Below, piece after piece: positions 54,537 through 63,691 of a DNA stretch of 64,000 bases (positions within the stretch are counted from its first letter, which is position 1; every line of letters starts with the position of its first letter). Both the position numbers and the translations under genes were made by a program. Source of the stretch: Streptomyces kanamyceticus (GTDB lineage: Bacteria > Actinomycetota > Actinomycetes > Streptomycetales > Streptomycetaceae); NCBI RefSeq assembly GCF_008704495.1, contig NZ_CP023699.1, positions 9,052,001-9,116,000 on the forward strand, in the 5' to 3' direction. Under the pieces are notes generated by a model, which saw only the letters and a program-made list of their open reading frames with translations, had not been told where the DNA came from and did not search any database.

Positions 54537-55430
54537 TCAGACCCGGTCGGCCGCGATCAGCAGGTACTGGAACGAACCGTCCTTGTAGGAGTTGATGAAC
54601 GCCTCCTCGATCCCCGTGACCAGCGAGGACGTGGCCCGCAGCTCCCAGTAGGGCAGCGTGTCGCGGGTGAGGTCGACGACGGCCTGCGGCACGAGGCGGT
54701 TGTCGGCCATGGCGCGCAGATACTCCCTGCGCGAGTGGATGTTGCACTCGAAGTGCGCGTTGATCTGGGAGACCCACTTCGAGGGCTGGCCGTAGCGCGG
54801 GTTCCAGCAGCCGGTGATGGTCACGTAGCGGCCGCCGACCTTGAGCACGCGTGAGTGCTCGGCGAACAGGTCCTGGAGGTCGACGTACATGCTCGACTCG
54901 TTGTTCCACGAGGCCGCGGCCTGCCCGGTCTCGAAGGGCGTGGCGAGCATGTTGCAGACGCGGGCGCGGACGTGGTCCTGGATGCGGAGTTCCTGGGCGC
55001 GCCGGTTGGCGAACTCGGCCTGCTTGGCCGAGAGCGTGACGCCTTCGACCTTGCAGCCGAAGCGCTGGTGCGCCATCACCATCGAGCCACCGCGCCCGCA
55101 GCCCGCGTCCACCAGGGTGTCGTCGCTCCCGATGTCGCCGAGGTGCCCGAGCAGGCAGTCGGCCTGCGCCGACTCCAGCCTGTGGAGCTCGGCGATCAGC
55201 TTCTTCTCGCTCTCGCTGTCCTCGGGGTCGCCGAGCGCGGTGCGGTCGACCTCACCGATGCCGTAGTGATGGTGGTAAAGACCGTCGACATCGCCGAGAC
55301 GCAGGTTCACGGGCCTGGCTTCCCCGTCCCAGTAGCGGGCGATGTCCCCTTGATAGGGCGTCGTCGGGCCGGGGATGCGTACGGGGGCGTCGGTGGCGGT
55401 GAGTTCGGTGCTGGTCACAGATGAGTCCAT
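54537..55430 (-). CDS. Geranyl diphosphate C2-methyltransferase (2-MIB pathway)
   Basis: A 297-aa SAM-dependent methyltransferase that converts geranyl diphosphate to 2-methyl-GPP. The SAM site is VDAGCGRGGS near 107-116; IARYWDGEARPVNLRLGDVDGLYHHHYGIG is a typical family start, and WNNESSMYVDL and TGCWNPRYG line the active site. ATG 55430 is 5 nt after the terpene cyclase stop. With the cyclase and encapsulin genes it forms the standard Streptomyces 2-methylisoborneol operon (earthy odour). Confidence 0.95.
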   Translation of the reverse strand: MDSSVTSTELTATDAPVRIPGPTTPYQGDIARYWDGEARPVNLRLGDVDGLYHHHYGIGEVDRTALGDPEDSESEKKLIAELHRLESAQADCLLGHLGDIGSDDTLVDAGCGRGGSMVMAHQRFGCKVEGVTLSAKQAEFANRRAQELRIQDHVRARVCNMLATPFETGQAAASWNNESSMYVDLQDLFAEHSRVLKVGGRYVTITGCWNPRYGQPSKWVSQINAHFECNIHSRREYLRAMADNRLVPQAVVDLTRDTLPYWELRATSSLVTGIEEAFINSYKDGSFQYLLIAADRV

Positions 55431-55435
55431 TCTTC

Positions 55436-56716
55436 CTACCAGAAGTCGGGCAGGCTGTAGCGATAGGTGTTGGTCCGGTGCCAGTGGTGATTGCCGTCGA
55501 CCCACGCGGCCACGCCCCGCAGGAAGCGCTGCACGTTCGGTACGGGACAGGCGGCGGCCACGGCGGCGGCTTCGGTCTCGAAGTCGTGCATGAGGTCGTT
55601 GTGGACCTCGACCGACTTCAGATAGGCGTCCCGGTCGGAGAGGCCCTCTCGTTCGGCGATCACGACGGGCAGATTCAGGTGCCGGCCGGGAGCGTCGAGT
55701 TCCTTGGTGTAGGAGTAGAGGTCGTTGACGATGGTCGTCGCGTTTCCCGCGAGTGCGATGACCTTCTGCACGTCCGGCCTGGCCTGGAGGTCGGCGGGCA
55801 GTTCGTAGCCGCCGACGGTGTCGGTGATGGTCGGGCAGGGGCGGAAGTTGTTGAACTGGCGCATCGCCAGGTACTCCCACACCTCGGGTACGTGGTCCTC
55901 CTGGGACCAGGCGGCCTCGGCGAGGTAGCCCAGGTGCAGCCGGGCCATGTCGTGCCGGAACCGGTCGCTCTGGGCGGGGCTCGCCGTCTGGACGAAGTAC
56001 TCCATGGCGGAGCGGTACGCGCGCCGTGGCGCGTCCGCGTACAGCGAATCGGCCCACTGCGGCTGGTACTCCGCGGTCGTGTACAGCGGGTCGAGGGCGG
56101 TGTGCGCGAGGAGCAGGCGCCCGCCGAGACCGACGGGCGAGCCCCCGTGGTCCTCGCAGTAGCAGTCGTCCAGCGCGTTCTCGGCCACCATCAGGCGGGT
56201 GGCGATCATCAGGTGGTCGATCGTGGGCGCGTCCGGATGGCAGCCGACCATGTAGCGGCCCACGGAGAAGCCGTCGAACTGCTCCTCCCAGTCGTCGGGA
56301 TAGAGGGAGACCTCGTCCAGCGCCCAGGACTTGATCCGCCGGCTGACCTCCTCGACCCGCGCGGGGTCGGGTTCGGGCACCGGGTGGTGGTAGAGGCCGG
56401 GGATGGCCTTGCCCTCGGCCGCCGGTGGTTCCGGTGCCGCGGGCGGTTCTTCGCGCGGACCCAGCCGCAGGCCCAGGGTGCCCAGGCCGCTGGGGCCCCG
56501 CAGGATCCGCGCCAGGTCGACGTCAGGTGTCGGATCCGGCTGCGCGGGCACGGACGGTGCGGGCGGATCGGGCACGGCCGAGGCGCAGGGCACCGCGCCG
56601 GTCGCGGCCTTGATGTCGCAGGCGCGAGCCGCGGCGTCGGCGAGGACGTGCGCCCCGAAGGGGGCGGCCGCCTCGGGCGGGCTCGACTGCGGAGGTGTCA
56701 GCTCAGGCGCGGACAT
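55436..56716 (-). CDS. 2-methylisoborneol synthase (terpene cyclase)
   Basis: A 426-aa class I terpene cyclase. Residues 1-105 are a proline/alanine-rich disordered extension characteristic of this enzyme in Streptomyces and thought to serve as the signal for loading into the encapsulin shell. The catalytic domain has the acidic motif DDCYCED (183-189) and the magnesium triad NDLYSYTKE (331-339). Final helices contain HHWHRTNTYRYS. It turns 2-methyl-GPP into 2-methylisoborneol. ATG 56716 has AAGGAG upstream. Confidence 0.95.
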   Translation of the reverse strand: MSAPELTPPQSSPPEAAAPFGAHVLADAAARACDIKAATGAVPCASAVPDPPAPSVPAQPDPTPDVDLARILRGPSGLGTLGLRLGPREEPPAAPEPPAAEGKAIPGLYHHPVPEPDPARVEEVSRRIKSWALDEVSLYPDDWEEQFDGFSVGRYMVGCHPDAPTIDHLMIATRLMVAENALDDCYCEDHGGSPVGLGGRLLLAHTALDPLYTTAEYQPQWADSLYADAPRRAYRSAMEYFVQTASPAQSDRFRHDMARLHLGYLAEAAWSQEDHVPEVWEYLAMRQFNNFRPCPTITDTVGGYELPADLQARPDVQKVIALAGNATTIVNDLYSYTKELDAPGRHLNLPVVIAEREGLSDRDAYLKSVEVHNDLMHDFETEAAAVAAACPVPNVQRFLRGVAAWVDGNHHWHRTNTYRYSLPDFW

Positions 56717-56760
56717 CGATGGCTCCTTGGCTCCTCGGGGAGATGGTCGGCGGCCATCCG

Positions 56761-58173
56761 CTACCTGGGCCAGCGGGCGATCTGCACGTTCTCAAGGACA
56801 CCGACCGCGTCCGGCACGAGGATGGCGGCCGAGTAGTAGGTGCTGACGAGGTAGGAGGTGATCGCCTGCTCGTTGAGGCCCATGAACCGGACGGAGAGAC
56901 CCGGCTCGTACTCGTCGGGCAGGCCGGTCTGATGCAGACCGATGACGCCCTGGTTCTCCTCGCCCGTACGCATGCAGAGGATCGAGCTGGTCTTCTCCTC
57001 CGTGATCGGGATCTTGCCGCACGGCAGGATCGGCACCCCGCGCCAGGCGGGGACCTGCTGGCCGCCGAGGTCGACGTGGTCCGGATAGAGGCCGCGCGCG
57101 TTGAACTCGCGCCCGATCGCCGCGATGGTCTTGGGGTGCGCGAGGAAGAACTTGGAGCCGCGGCGCCTGCAGAGCAGCTCGTCCAGGTCGTCGGGGGTCG
57201 GCGGTCCCGAGTGCGGCTGGAGCCGCTGCTTGAAGTCGGCGTTGTGGAGCAGGCCGAACTCCCGGTTGTTGACCAGCTCGTGCTCCTGGCGCTCGCGCAA
57301 CGCCTCGATGGTCAGCCGGAGTTGCTCCTTGGTCTGGTTCATCGGGCCGTTGTAGAGGTCGGCGACCCTGGTGTGGATCCGCAGGATGGTCTGCGCGACC
57401 GAGAGCTCGTACTCGCGCGGCTTCAGTTCGTAGTCGACGAACGCGCCGGGCAGCGCGTGCTCGCCGACGTGGCCCGCCGACATCGCGATCTCCGCCTCGC
57501 CGCGGTGGTTCTGCCGGCGCTGGGAGCGTGAGGTGAACTCTTCGAGGTGGTCGCGCAGGCCGGGCGCCGTGGACCGGACGGCCGCGAAGTCCGCGCGCGA
57601 CAGGGTGAGCAGGGTGCCCGAGGTCTCCGCGGTGGCGGTCACCTCCCACCGGGCGTCCTCGTCCAGGAGCACGTGCTCGCCGAACTGGTCGCCGTCGGCG
57701 AGTACGTCCAGTTCGACCTCGTCGCCGTAACCGCCCTCGGAGGTCTGGCTGATGCGGCCGTGGGCGATCAGGTGGAGCTGGTCCGCGGGGGCGCCGCGCT
57801 CGACCAGCGTCTCACCGGCACGGAAGTCGCGCTGGACGCACCGTCCCGCGATGGCGGTGAGGACGTCCACGTCGTCGTAGCCGCGCAGCAGGGCCAGTTC
57901 ACCCAGTTCACGGGGGATCACCCGGACCGTGGCGCCGTCCTGGACGAACTCCACGGTCCCGTCGCCGACCGTGTAGGAGAGGCGGCGGTTCACCCGGTAC
58001 GCGCCGCCCTTGGTCTCCACCCAGGGGAGCATCCGCAGCAGCCAGCGGGAGGTGATCTCCTGCATCTGCGGGGCGGATTTGGTGGTGGTGGCGAGGTTGC
58101 GGGCGGCCGCCGTGCCCAGGCTGGACGGCTTGGGAGGTTCCAGCCGCGTTTCCGGGCTCGAGTCAACAGTCAT
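56761..58173 (-). CDS. Family 2B encapsulin shell protein with cyclic-nucleotide-binding domain
   Basis: A 470-aa protein long annotated as a Crp-like cyclic-nucleotide-binding protein in 2-MIB operons. Residues about 90-205 form the cyclic-nucleotide domain ([20 protein letters not shown], then [16 protein letters not shown]). The flanking parts ([23 protein letters not shown] N-terminus and the C-terminal 260 residues, e.g. [21 protein letters not shown] and [22 protein letters not shown]) match the HK97-type shell of family 2B encapsulins (SrpI/EshA relatives). It would form the compartment that holds the terpene cyclase. ATG 58173 has AAGGAG ten bases upstream. Confidence 0.92.
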   Translation of the reverse strand: MTVDSSPETRLEPPKPSSLGTAAARNLATTTKSAPQMQEITSRWLLRMLPWVETKGGAYRVNRRLSYTVGDGTVEFVQDGATVRVIPRELGELALLRGYDDVDVLTAIAGRCVQRDFRAGETLVERGAPADQLHLIAHGRISQTSEGGYGDEVELDVLADGDQFGEHVLLDEDARWEVTATAETSGTLLTLSRADFAAVRSTAPGLRDHLEEFTSRSQRRQNHRGEAEIAMSAGHVGEHALPGAFVDYELKPREYELSVAQTILRIHTRVADLYNGPMNQTKEQLRLTIEALRERQEHELVNNREFGLLHNADFKQRLQPHSGPPTPDDLDELLCRRRGSKFFLAHPKTIAAIGREFNARGLYPDHVDLGGQQVPAWRGVPILPCGKIPITEEKTSSILCMRTGEENQGVIGLHQTGLPDEYEPGLSVRFMGLNEQAITSYLVSTYYSAAILVPDAVGVLENVQIARWPR

Positions 58174-58203
58174 CGGGTGAGCTCTCCTTGCACAGGGCGT
58201 GCG

Positions 58204-58232
58204 TGTATATGCGTGTTATGGGGCAATGGAAA
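58204..58232 (-). promoter_or_regulatory. Predicted promoter of the 2-MIB/encapsulin operon
   Basis: On the minus strand TTTCCA (58227-58232) and TATACA (58204-58209) are 17 nt apart, placing the transcript start about 24 nt before the encapsulin ATG. The -10 box is good, the -35 weak. Confidence 0.4.
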
Positions 58233-58585
58233 GAAAAGGGGTATCTCGACGGGAATCCCTCCAGATCCAGAGGGACACTAGTGGCCGCACGGGCCCGCTC
58301 AGCAAGGAAACGGGCGGACGTTAACTCGATACGATGATCGTGTCGTTGGGATGTTTGCCCGGGTACCCCCGGGATTCAGCCGTTGACGGCCGGGGGTGAC
58401 CGCGGCCGACCGGGTGGGCTCGGGCACCCGCACGCAGTCACCCCTTGTGTGCGAGGTGCGACCGACCGTGTGTCGCGACGTCGCAAACGGGACAGAAACC
58501 GGTCGGGCCGCGGCGCGGCGGGCGCGATACTCCGTGGCGCACAAGGAAGCGGCGAGGAGCCGAACGCGGAGGAGCGGGACCGGTC
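58233..58585. other. Divergent intergenic region (encapsulin / FAD oxidoreductase)
   Basis: No gene is supported. The part near 58321-58345 (TTAACTCGATACGATGATCG) is relatively AT-rich and may carry control elements for the 2-MIB operon. No strong hairpin or repeat was found. Confidence 0.4.
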
Positions 58586-59983
58586 ATGGCCAAGATCCAG
58601 CACAGTTCGTCACCCGGCACCCGCTGGGACCGGGCCGTCGTCATCGGCGGCGGGTACGCGGGGCTCGTCACCGCGAGAGTCCTCGCCGACCACTTCACCG
58701 AGGTGCTCGTCCTGGAGCGCGACCCGGTGGACTCGGACACCGGGGTCCACCCCCACGTACCGCAGGGCTACCACGCGCACGCGCTGCTCGCCCGGGGCGG
58801 TGACGCGCTTGAGGGCCTCTTCCCGGGGCTGCGCGCCGAACTCGCTGAGCTCGGCGCGCCCGTGTTCGACTACGGCGAGCGGATCAGCTTCCTGCTGCCG
58901 AGCGGCTACGCGCCGACCGGCAAGGTCGGTGTTCCCGTGCAGACCTTCACCCGCGACGAGCTCGAACGGCGGCTGCGCCAGCGGGTGTTGGACCTGCCTT
59001 CCGTACGCCTGCTCGCGGCGACCCGCTGCGAGACGGTGACGTCGAGCGCCCCCGGCAGGCTCGACCGGGTCCGCTACCGCACGGACGGCGCCGACGCGTC
59101 GGGCGACGGCACCGCCGAGTCGACGGAGATCACCGCGGACCTGGTGGTCGACGCCTCGGGCCGCACCACGAAGGTCGACGGCTGGCTCGGCGAGGCGCGC
59201 CTCCCGGTGTCCGCCAAGTCCGCGATCAAAGCGAAGATCACCTACACCTCGGCGTGCTACGAACGCCCGCCGCAGGACCAGCTGGACTTCGACGTCGCCT
59301 ACCAGATGGCCTTCGCGCCCGACGTACCGCGCGGCGGAGTGATCCTCGCCGTGGAGCACCATCGCTGGATGTGCTCGCTGTTCGGCGTGGACGACCACGT
59401 GCCGCCCACCGACGACGACGGCTACCTCGACTTCGCCCAGAGCCTCGGCAACCCCCGCCTCGCCGAACAGATCAAGCGCGGCACCCGGCAGGGGGAGATC
59501 CACCGCTACACCAACCCCGGCGACGAGTGGCGCCTGCACCACAAGAACGCCCGCTGGCCCGAACGCCTGATCGCGGTCGGCGACGCGCTCTGCGTCTTCA
59601 ACCCGGTGTACGGGCAAGGGCTGACGGTCGCCGCGCTCGAAGCGAAGCTGCTCGACGGCCTGCTGCGGCGCCGCAGGGCGGAGGCGTCCGGACTCGACGG
59701 ACTCAGCCGCGCCTACCTGCGCGCGGCGGCCCGGGTCATCCAGGTCCCCTGGACCATGGCCACCAGCTCCGACCTCATGTGGTCACCCGAAGGCCAGCCG
59801 CTCTCCGCGCGCTTCGCCCACTGGTACAACCGCCATGTCTTCGCGCTGGCCGTGCGGGACCAGGACGTGTGGGCGCGGTTCGTCCGCGTCCTGAACATGA
59901 CGGCCCCGCCCACACTGCTGTTCCGGCCGCGGGTGCTCGGCGCCGTGCTGCGCCGAGCACTCACACGCCGCTCGGGCGGGTAG
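58586..59983 (+). CDS. FAD-dependent oxidoreductase/monooxygenase
   Basis: A 465-aa flavoprotein of the PHBH-like group. The FAD site is VVIGGGYAGLVTARVL near residue 16, with VVDASGRTTKVD and the second FAD motif AVGDALCVFNPVYGQGLTVA (G-D-x-x-x-x-x-x-P-x-x-G-x-G-x-x). ATG 58586 (MAKIQHSSS) is preferred to an upstream GTG in low-likeness sequence. It is divergent from the 2-MIB operon. Its substrate is unknown; a hydroxylation or epoxidation of a lipid or terpenoid is typical for relatives but not shown. Confidence 0.87.
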   Translation: MAKIQHSSSPGTRWDRAVVIGGGYAGLVTARVLADHFTEVLVLERDPVDSDTGVHPHVPQGYHAHALLARGGDALEGLFPGLRAELAELGAPVFDYGERISFLLPSGYAPTGKVGVPVQTFTRDELERRLRQRVLDLPSVRLLAATRCETVTSSAPGRLDRVRYRTDGADASGDGTAESTEITADLVVDASGRTTKVDGWLGEARLPVSAKSAIKAKITYTSACYERPPQDQLDFDVAYQMAFAPDVPRGGVILAVEHHRWMCSLFGVDDHVPPTDDDGYLDFAQSLGNPRLAEQIKRGTRQGEIHRYTNPGDEWRLHHKNARWPERLIAVGDALCVFNPVYGQGLTVAALEAKLLDGLLRRRRAEASGLDGLSRAYLRAAARVIQVPWTMATSSDLMWSPEGQPLSARFAHWYNRHVFALAVRDQDVWARFVRVLNMTAPPTLLFRPRVLGAVLRRALTRRSGG

Positions 59984-59994
59984 GTCCGCTCGTC

Positions 59995-60009
59995 CTCAGA
60001 AGTTCTGAG
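59995..60009. promoter_or_regulatory. 15-bp perfect palindrome upstream of the I36-like gene
   Basis: CTCAGAA-G-TTCTGAG is a perfect inverted repeat centred on one base, 12 nt after the FAD oxidoreductase stop. It may be an operator for the downstream secreted-protein gene or a short hairpin. The remaining 250 nt to the next start contain TTGAC-type boxes but no confident promoter. Confidence 0.4.
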
Positions 60010-60259
60010 AGGGGCGGTCCACGCCGGACGGTTCCGTTCCGGTGCGGATTTCCACCCCTGGGTTGACCTCCTACCGCGAGAGTTTGGCGGGCACTACCAC
60101 GCTGGTGCACCCATCTGACACCTCTGGATTGACGCGGTGTTCCCTTTCCCGGTCCTAGGGTTCCGTGGTGCGATCGACTACTTCACATACCGCTTGAGAG
60201 CGGTGAGTTGTCGATTTCCACAGGAACTCCAAAAGGACTCCAGAGGAAAGGAAGAGGAC

Positions 60260-60673
60260 ATGCGGAAAGCCAGGGGGATACGACGAGGGATCGTCGGTCT
60301 GGTGGTGGCGGCCTCTGCCGCCGCGACCCTGTCCATGGGCGCCGGTGCGGCACAGGCGAGTCAGACCATGGACCAGAAGTGCGACTCCGCCAATTTCTGC
60401 GTCTACAAGGACGCGGATTACAAGGGCACGCACTTCGAGGTCGAGACGGCGATCCAGGATTGGCGCACGGCGGGAGACGTCACCGCCCGGCTCAACGACA
60501 GGGACTCCTCGTCGTACGACAACTTCAACACGCTGAAGTACGCGTGCATCTACAAGGACCCGTACTACAGGGGCGGCATGACGATCTGGATGCCGAAGCA
60601 TTCGGGCCGCACCCACCACTACGGAAACGGCGACAAGGGTTCCAGCCACAAGGGTGTCAACACCACCTGCTGA
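60260..60673 (+). CDS. Secreted peptidase-inhibitor-like (I36/beta-gamma-crystallin-type) protein
   Basis: A 137-aa exported protein. The signal peptide covers residues 1-34 (RRGIVGLVVAASAAATLSMG, cut after AAQA). The mature part has paired cysteines and two crystallin-like repeats, FCVYKDADYKGTHFEV and ACIYKDPYYRGGMTIW, as in Streptomyces I36 inhibitors such as SMPI. ATG 60260 has AGGAAAGGAAGAGG upstream. It is probably a single-gene unit. Inhibition of a metalloprotease is a family expectation only. Confidence 0.85.
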   Translation: MRKARGIRRGIVGLVVAASAAATLSMGAGAAQASQTMDQKCDSANFCVYKDADYKGTHFEVETAIQDWRTAGDVTARLNDRDSSSYDNFNTLKYACIYKDPYYRGGMTIWMPKHSGRTHHYGNGDKGSSHKGVNTTC

Positions 60674-60780
60674 CCGACTGAGGCCACGGCGGACGCGCGG
60701 ACTTTCGCGGGAACGGGGTGACCCGCGCGTCCGCCGTGGCCCTGCCGCCCGGTGACGACGAGAAGAGTGGTGGTGACGAC

Positions 60781-61776
60781 ATGAGTCGCTTGAACCCGGA
60801 GGGCCGCGCGGCCGGGAGCGGCCGCGCCGTACGGAGCAGGCGCGCGGTCCTCGGCGTGCTGGCCACGGTGATCGTGCTGCAGGGCGGGACCGCCGCCTGT
60901 GGCGGTCCCGCGGCGGAGAAGGACACCGGAGCTTCCTGGGAGCTGCCGCGGCGACCGGACCCAGGTGTCCGCGACGCGGTGGCCGGGCTGATGGACGGAA
61001 TCGGCGCGCGAAGTTCCGCGGAGGAAGAGCTGATCCGTCAGTGCATGGCGGAGCGGGGATTCCGTTACGTCAAGGCGCCCGACGACACCGCGCCGGTGAA
61101 GATGTCCGCGGACTACGCGATATCGCCCGATGAGGCGGAGGAGCGCGGCTACGGACTGCGGGCACAGATGAAATCCGCGGCGAACGCGCCGCGCGACGCG
61201 AACAACGACGCACTGCGGGCGCTCCCGACGTCACAGCGGGAGAAGTGGCAGAACGCGTTCTCCGGCGGGCGCGAGGCCCCGATGATGAAGGTCTCCGTGC
61301 CCGAAGTGGGCCAGATGCAGACCCGTGACGGCGGCTGCGTCGCCAAGGCGAGGAAGCAGTTGTACGGATCGCTTGAACAATTCCTGAAACTGGTCACGTT
61401 CCAGGGGAATTTCGCCGGACAGATGCAGCAGCGGGCCGCACGCGACCCGCGCGTCACCGCGCTCGACAAACGCTGGTCCACGTGCATGAAGAACCACGGA
61501 TACGCGGGCCTCGCCGGTCCTTCGAAGGCCGCCGTCCGGGCGGGTGACACCTACAAGGAACGCGGCCCGCAGGCCGCTTTCACTTTCGAGACGGCCATCG
61601 CCGGGGCGGACGCCACCTGCCAGGAACGCCTGAGCTACGCGCCACGGCGCCGACTGGTCGAAGACCTGTACCTCACCGCGGGAATGCACAAGTACGAGGC
61701 CGAGGTGACGGCGGTGCGCGAGTTGAACCGTGACGCCCAGGAGCGCGCCCGGCGCGTCCTGTCGGGGAGGGACTGA
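60781..61776 (+). CDS. Lipoprotein of unknown function, first gene of a MacAB-like export operon
   Basis: A 331-aa protein with a signal containing VLGVLATVIVLQG and lipobox TAAC. The mature part is alpha-helical and hydrophilic with conserved-looking cysteines (IRQCMAERGF, GGCVAKARKQL, WSTCMKNHGY, ATCQERLSYA) that may pair. The start MSRLNPEG (60781) is chosen; an upstream in-frame start at 60718 exists. The stop overlaps the start of the adaptor gene (TGATG), so it belongs to the export system. It may present or bind the exported substrate at the cell surface. Confidence 0.78.
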   Translation: MSRLNPEGRAAGSGRAVRSRRAVLGVLATVIVLQGGTAACGGPAAEKDTGASWELPRRPDPGVRDAVAGLMDGIGARSSAEEELIRQCMAERGFRYVKAPDDTAPVKMSADYAISPDEAEERGYGLRAQMKSAANAPRDANNDALRALPTSQREKWQNAFSGGREAPMMKVSVPEVGQMQTRDGGCVAKARKQLYGSLEQFLKLVTFQGNFAGQMQQRAARDPRVTALDKRWSTCMKNHGYAGLAGPSKAAVRAGDTYKERGPQAAFTFETAIAGADATCQERLSYAPRRRLVEDLYLTAGMHKYEAEVTAVRELNRDAQERARRVLSGRD

Positions 61777-62996
61777 TGGAACCCCGACGCCGCACGCGCT
61801 GGCTCGCCTACACCGCGGTGGGCGCCGTCCTCGCCGTCACCGGGACGACCTGGGCCCTCGCGGCGCAGGCCCGCACCCCCGCGCAGCTCGCGGCGGATGC
61901 CTCGGCACCGCCCAAGTCCCGGATCACCGTGCCCGTGAAGGTCGAGACGCTGGTCCGCTCCGTGGCGGTGGAGTGCACGGTGAAGCCGAGCACGGTGCTG
62001 CCCGTGCCCATCCCCGCGGGTGAGTCCTCCGGAGGGCCGGAGGGCGACGCGGTCGTCACGGCGCTGCCGCTCGCGCGGGGGCGCGAGGTGGCGGAGGGCA
62101 AGGTCGTGGCCGAGATCTCCGGGCGCCCGGTGATCGCCCTGGCGGGCCGACTGCCCGCGTACCGCGATCTGACACCGGGCGCGACCGGGCCCGACGTCGC
62201 GCAGCTGCAGCGGGCGCTGGTCAGGATCGGGCTGCTCGAACCCGGCACACCCAGCCGGGTGTTCGACACCAGGACCCAGCGGGCCCTGGCCGGGCTCTAC
62301 CGGGACCGCGGCTATCCGGCACCGCACGGAAAGGACGACACGGACGAGGCCGTGGCCGCCCGCGGCGAGCTCCTCTTCGTCCCTCGGCTGCCCGGCCGCA
62401 TGGGCACGGTCTCCTCGGTCGTCGGAGGCCCCGCCCGTCCGGGGGAGTTGACCGTGGAGGCGGGGCAGCGGGCGCTGCACTGCCCCGTGCAGGACGACGG
62501 CGCCGCCCGGAAGATCCGGTCCGGCGCCACGGCCACCGTCGTCGCCCCCGACGGGTCCACGGCGCGGGGGCGTGTGGAACCGGTCCCCGGCGGGGCTGCG
62601 GCCGCACCGTCGCCGGGCCCGAGCGAGAGCCCCTCCGAGGGAGCGTCCGAGGAAGCCTCCGAGGGAGCGGAGGACAAGGGCGACGCGGGGACCTCCGACC
62701 CGGAGATCGTCGTCCGCACCCCGAAGGAGCCGACGCTCAAGGGGAGTTACCAGGTACGCGTCGAGGTGGACAAGGCGCCCGCGCGCGGCCCGGTCGTCCC
62801 CTCGTCCGCCCTGTGGTCCCGTCCCGGCGGCACGACGGTCGTCAAGGTCGTACGCGGCGGCACGGAGCGGGAGATCCGCGTCGTGCCCGTCTTCGAGGTC
62901 GAGGGCGAGGCCGCCGTACGCGATCCGCGCGGAGCCTTGCGCGCGGGCGACAAGGTCGTCGTGTCCGACGTGTCGGGCCAGGGCGGTTCGTCATGA
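61776..62996 (+). CDS. Membrane-fusion-type adaptor with peptidoglycan-binding domain (MacA/HlyD-like)
   Basis: A 406-aa protein with one N-terminal membrane helix (WLAYTAVGAVLAVTGTTWALA). A peptidoglycan-binding domain (LTPGATGPDVAQLQRALVRIG, then RTQRALAGLYRDRGY) lies at about 128-180. A Glu/Ser/Ala-rich linker follows around 275-310, then a beta-barrel end (VPSSALWSRPGGTTVVKVV, GDKVVVSDV) like periplasmic adaptor proteins. It overlaps the ATPase gene by four bases. It should couple the ABC transporter to the cell wall. Confidence 0.85.
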   Translation: MEPRRRTRWLAYTAVGAVLAVTGTTWALAAQARTPAQLAADASAPPKSRITVPVKVETLVRSVAVECTVKPSTVLPVPIPAGESSGGPEGDAVVTALPLARGREVAEGKVVAEISGRPVIALAGRLPAYRDLTPGATGPDVAQLQRALVRIGLLEPGTPSRVFDTRTQRALAGLYRDRGYPAPHGKDDTDEAVAARGELLFVPRLPGRMGTVSSVVGGPARPGELTVEAGQRALHCPVQDDGAARKIRSGATATVVAPDGSTARGRVEPVPGGAAAAPSPGPSESPSEGASEEASEGAEDKGDAGTSDPEIVVRTPKEPTLKGSYQVRVEVDKAPARGPVVPSSALWSRPGGTTVVKVVRGGTEREIRVVPVFEVEGEAAVRDPRGALRAGDKVVVSDVSGQGGSS

Positions 62997-63691
62997 CGGC
63001 GCCCGCGGTGATCGACACGCGAAGCGTCGGACGGACGTACGAGGCGGTGTCGGGCCCTGTCCGCGCGCTCGACGGGGTGAGCTTCGCCGTCCGCGCCGGG
63101 GAGCTGGTGGCGATCATCGGCCCCTCAGGATCCGGGAAGTCGACGCTCCTCAACATTCTGGGACTGCTCGACCGGCCCGGCGAAGGGACCTACCTCCTGG
63201 ACGGCGTCGACACCGCGGGCCTGCGGGAGAAGGAACGCACCCGCCTGCGGGCCGAGCGGATCGGCTTCGTCTTCCAGGCCTTCCACCTGGTCGCGCACAA
63301 GTCCGCCGGTGTCAATGTGGTGCTGCCCCTGGTCTACAACCGCGCCCCGCGCCACGAGCGCCGACGCGCCGCCGAACAAGCCCTGGACCGGGTCAACCTG
63401 AGGCACCGGATGGACGCGCTGCCGCACACCCTGTCCGGCGGCGAGAAGCAGCGGGTGGCCATCGCCCGCGCCACGGTGCACCGGCCCTCGCTGCTGCTGT
63501 GCGACGAACCCACCGGCAACCTGGACACCGAGTCCACCGGCATGATCATGGACCACCTCGCGCAGCTGGCCTCCGAGGGCCTCGCGGTCGTCGTGGTCAC
63601 ACACGACCTGACGGTCGCCGAGCGGGCGGACCGGGTGCTTCGCGTCAAGGACGGCAGGCTCGACCGGGCGGAGGAGACATGCGGACGTTGA
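62993..63691 (+). CDS. MacB/LolD-type ABC transporter ATP-binding protein
   Basis: A 232-aa ATPase with GPSGSGKSTLLNILGLLDRP (Walker A region), signature LSGGEKQRVAIARA, Walker B LLLCDEPTGNLD and VVVTHDLTVAERADRV. This pattern is typical of the MacB/FtsE/LolD group. It is coupled to the adaptor (ATGA) and overlaps the permease start by 13 bases. Confidence 0.93.
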   Translation: MTAPAVIDTRSVGRTYEAVSGPVRALDGVSFAVRAGELVAIIGPSGSGKSTLLNILGLLDRPGEGTYLLDGVDTAGLREKERTRLRAERIGFVFQAFHLVAHKSAGVNVVLPLVYNRAPRHERRRAAEQALDRVNLRHRMDALPHTLSGGEKQRVAIARATVHRPSLLLCDEPTGNLDTESTGMIMDHLAQLASEGLAVVVVTHDLTVAERADRVLRVKDGRLDRAEETCGR

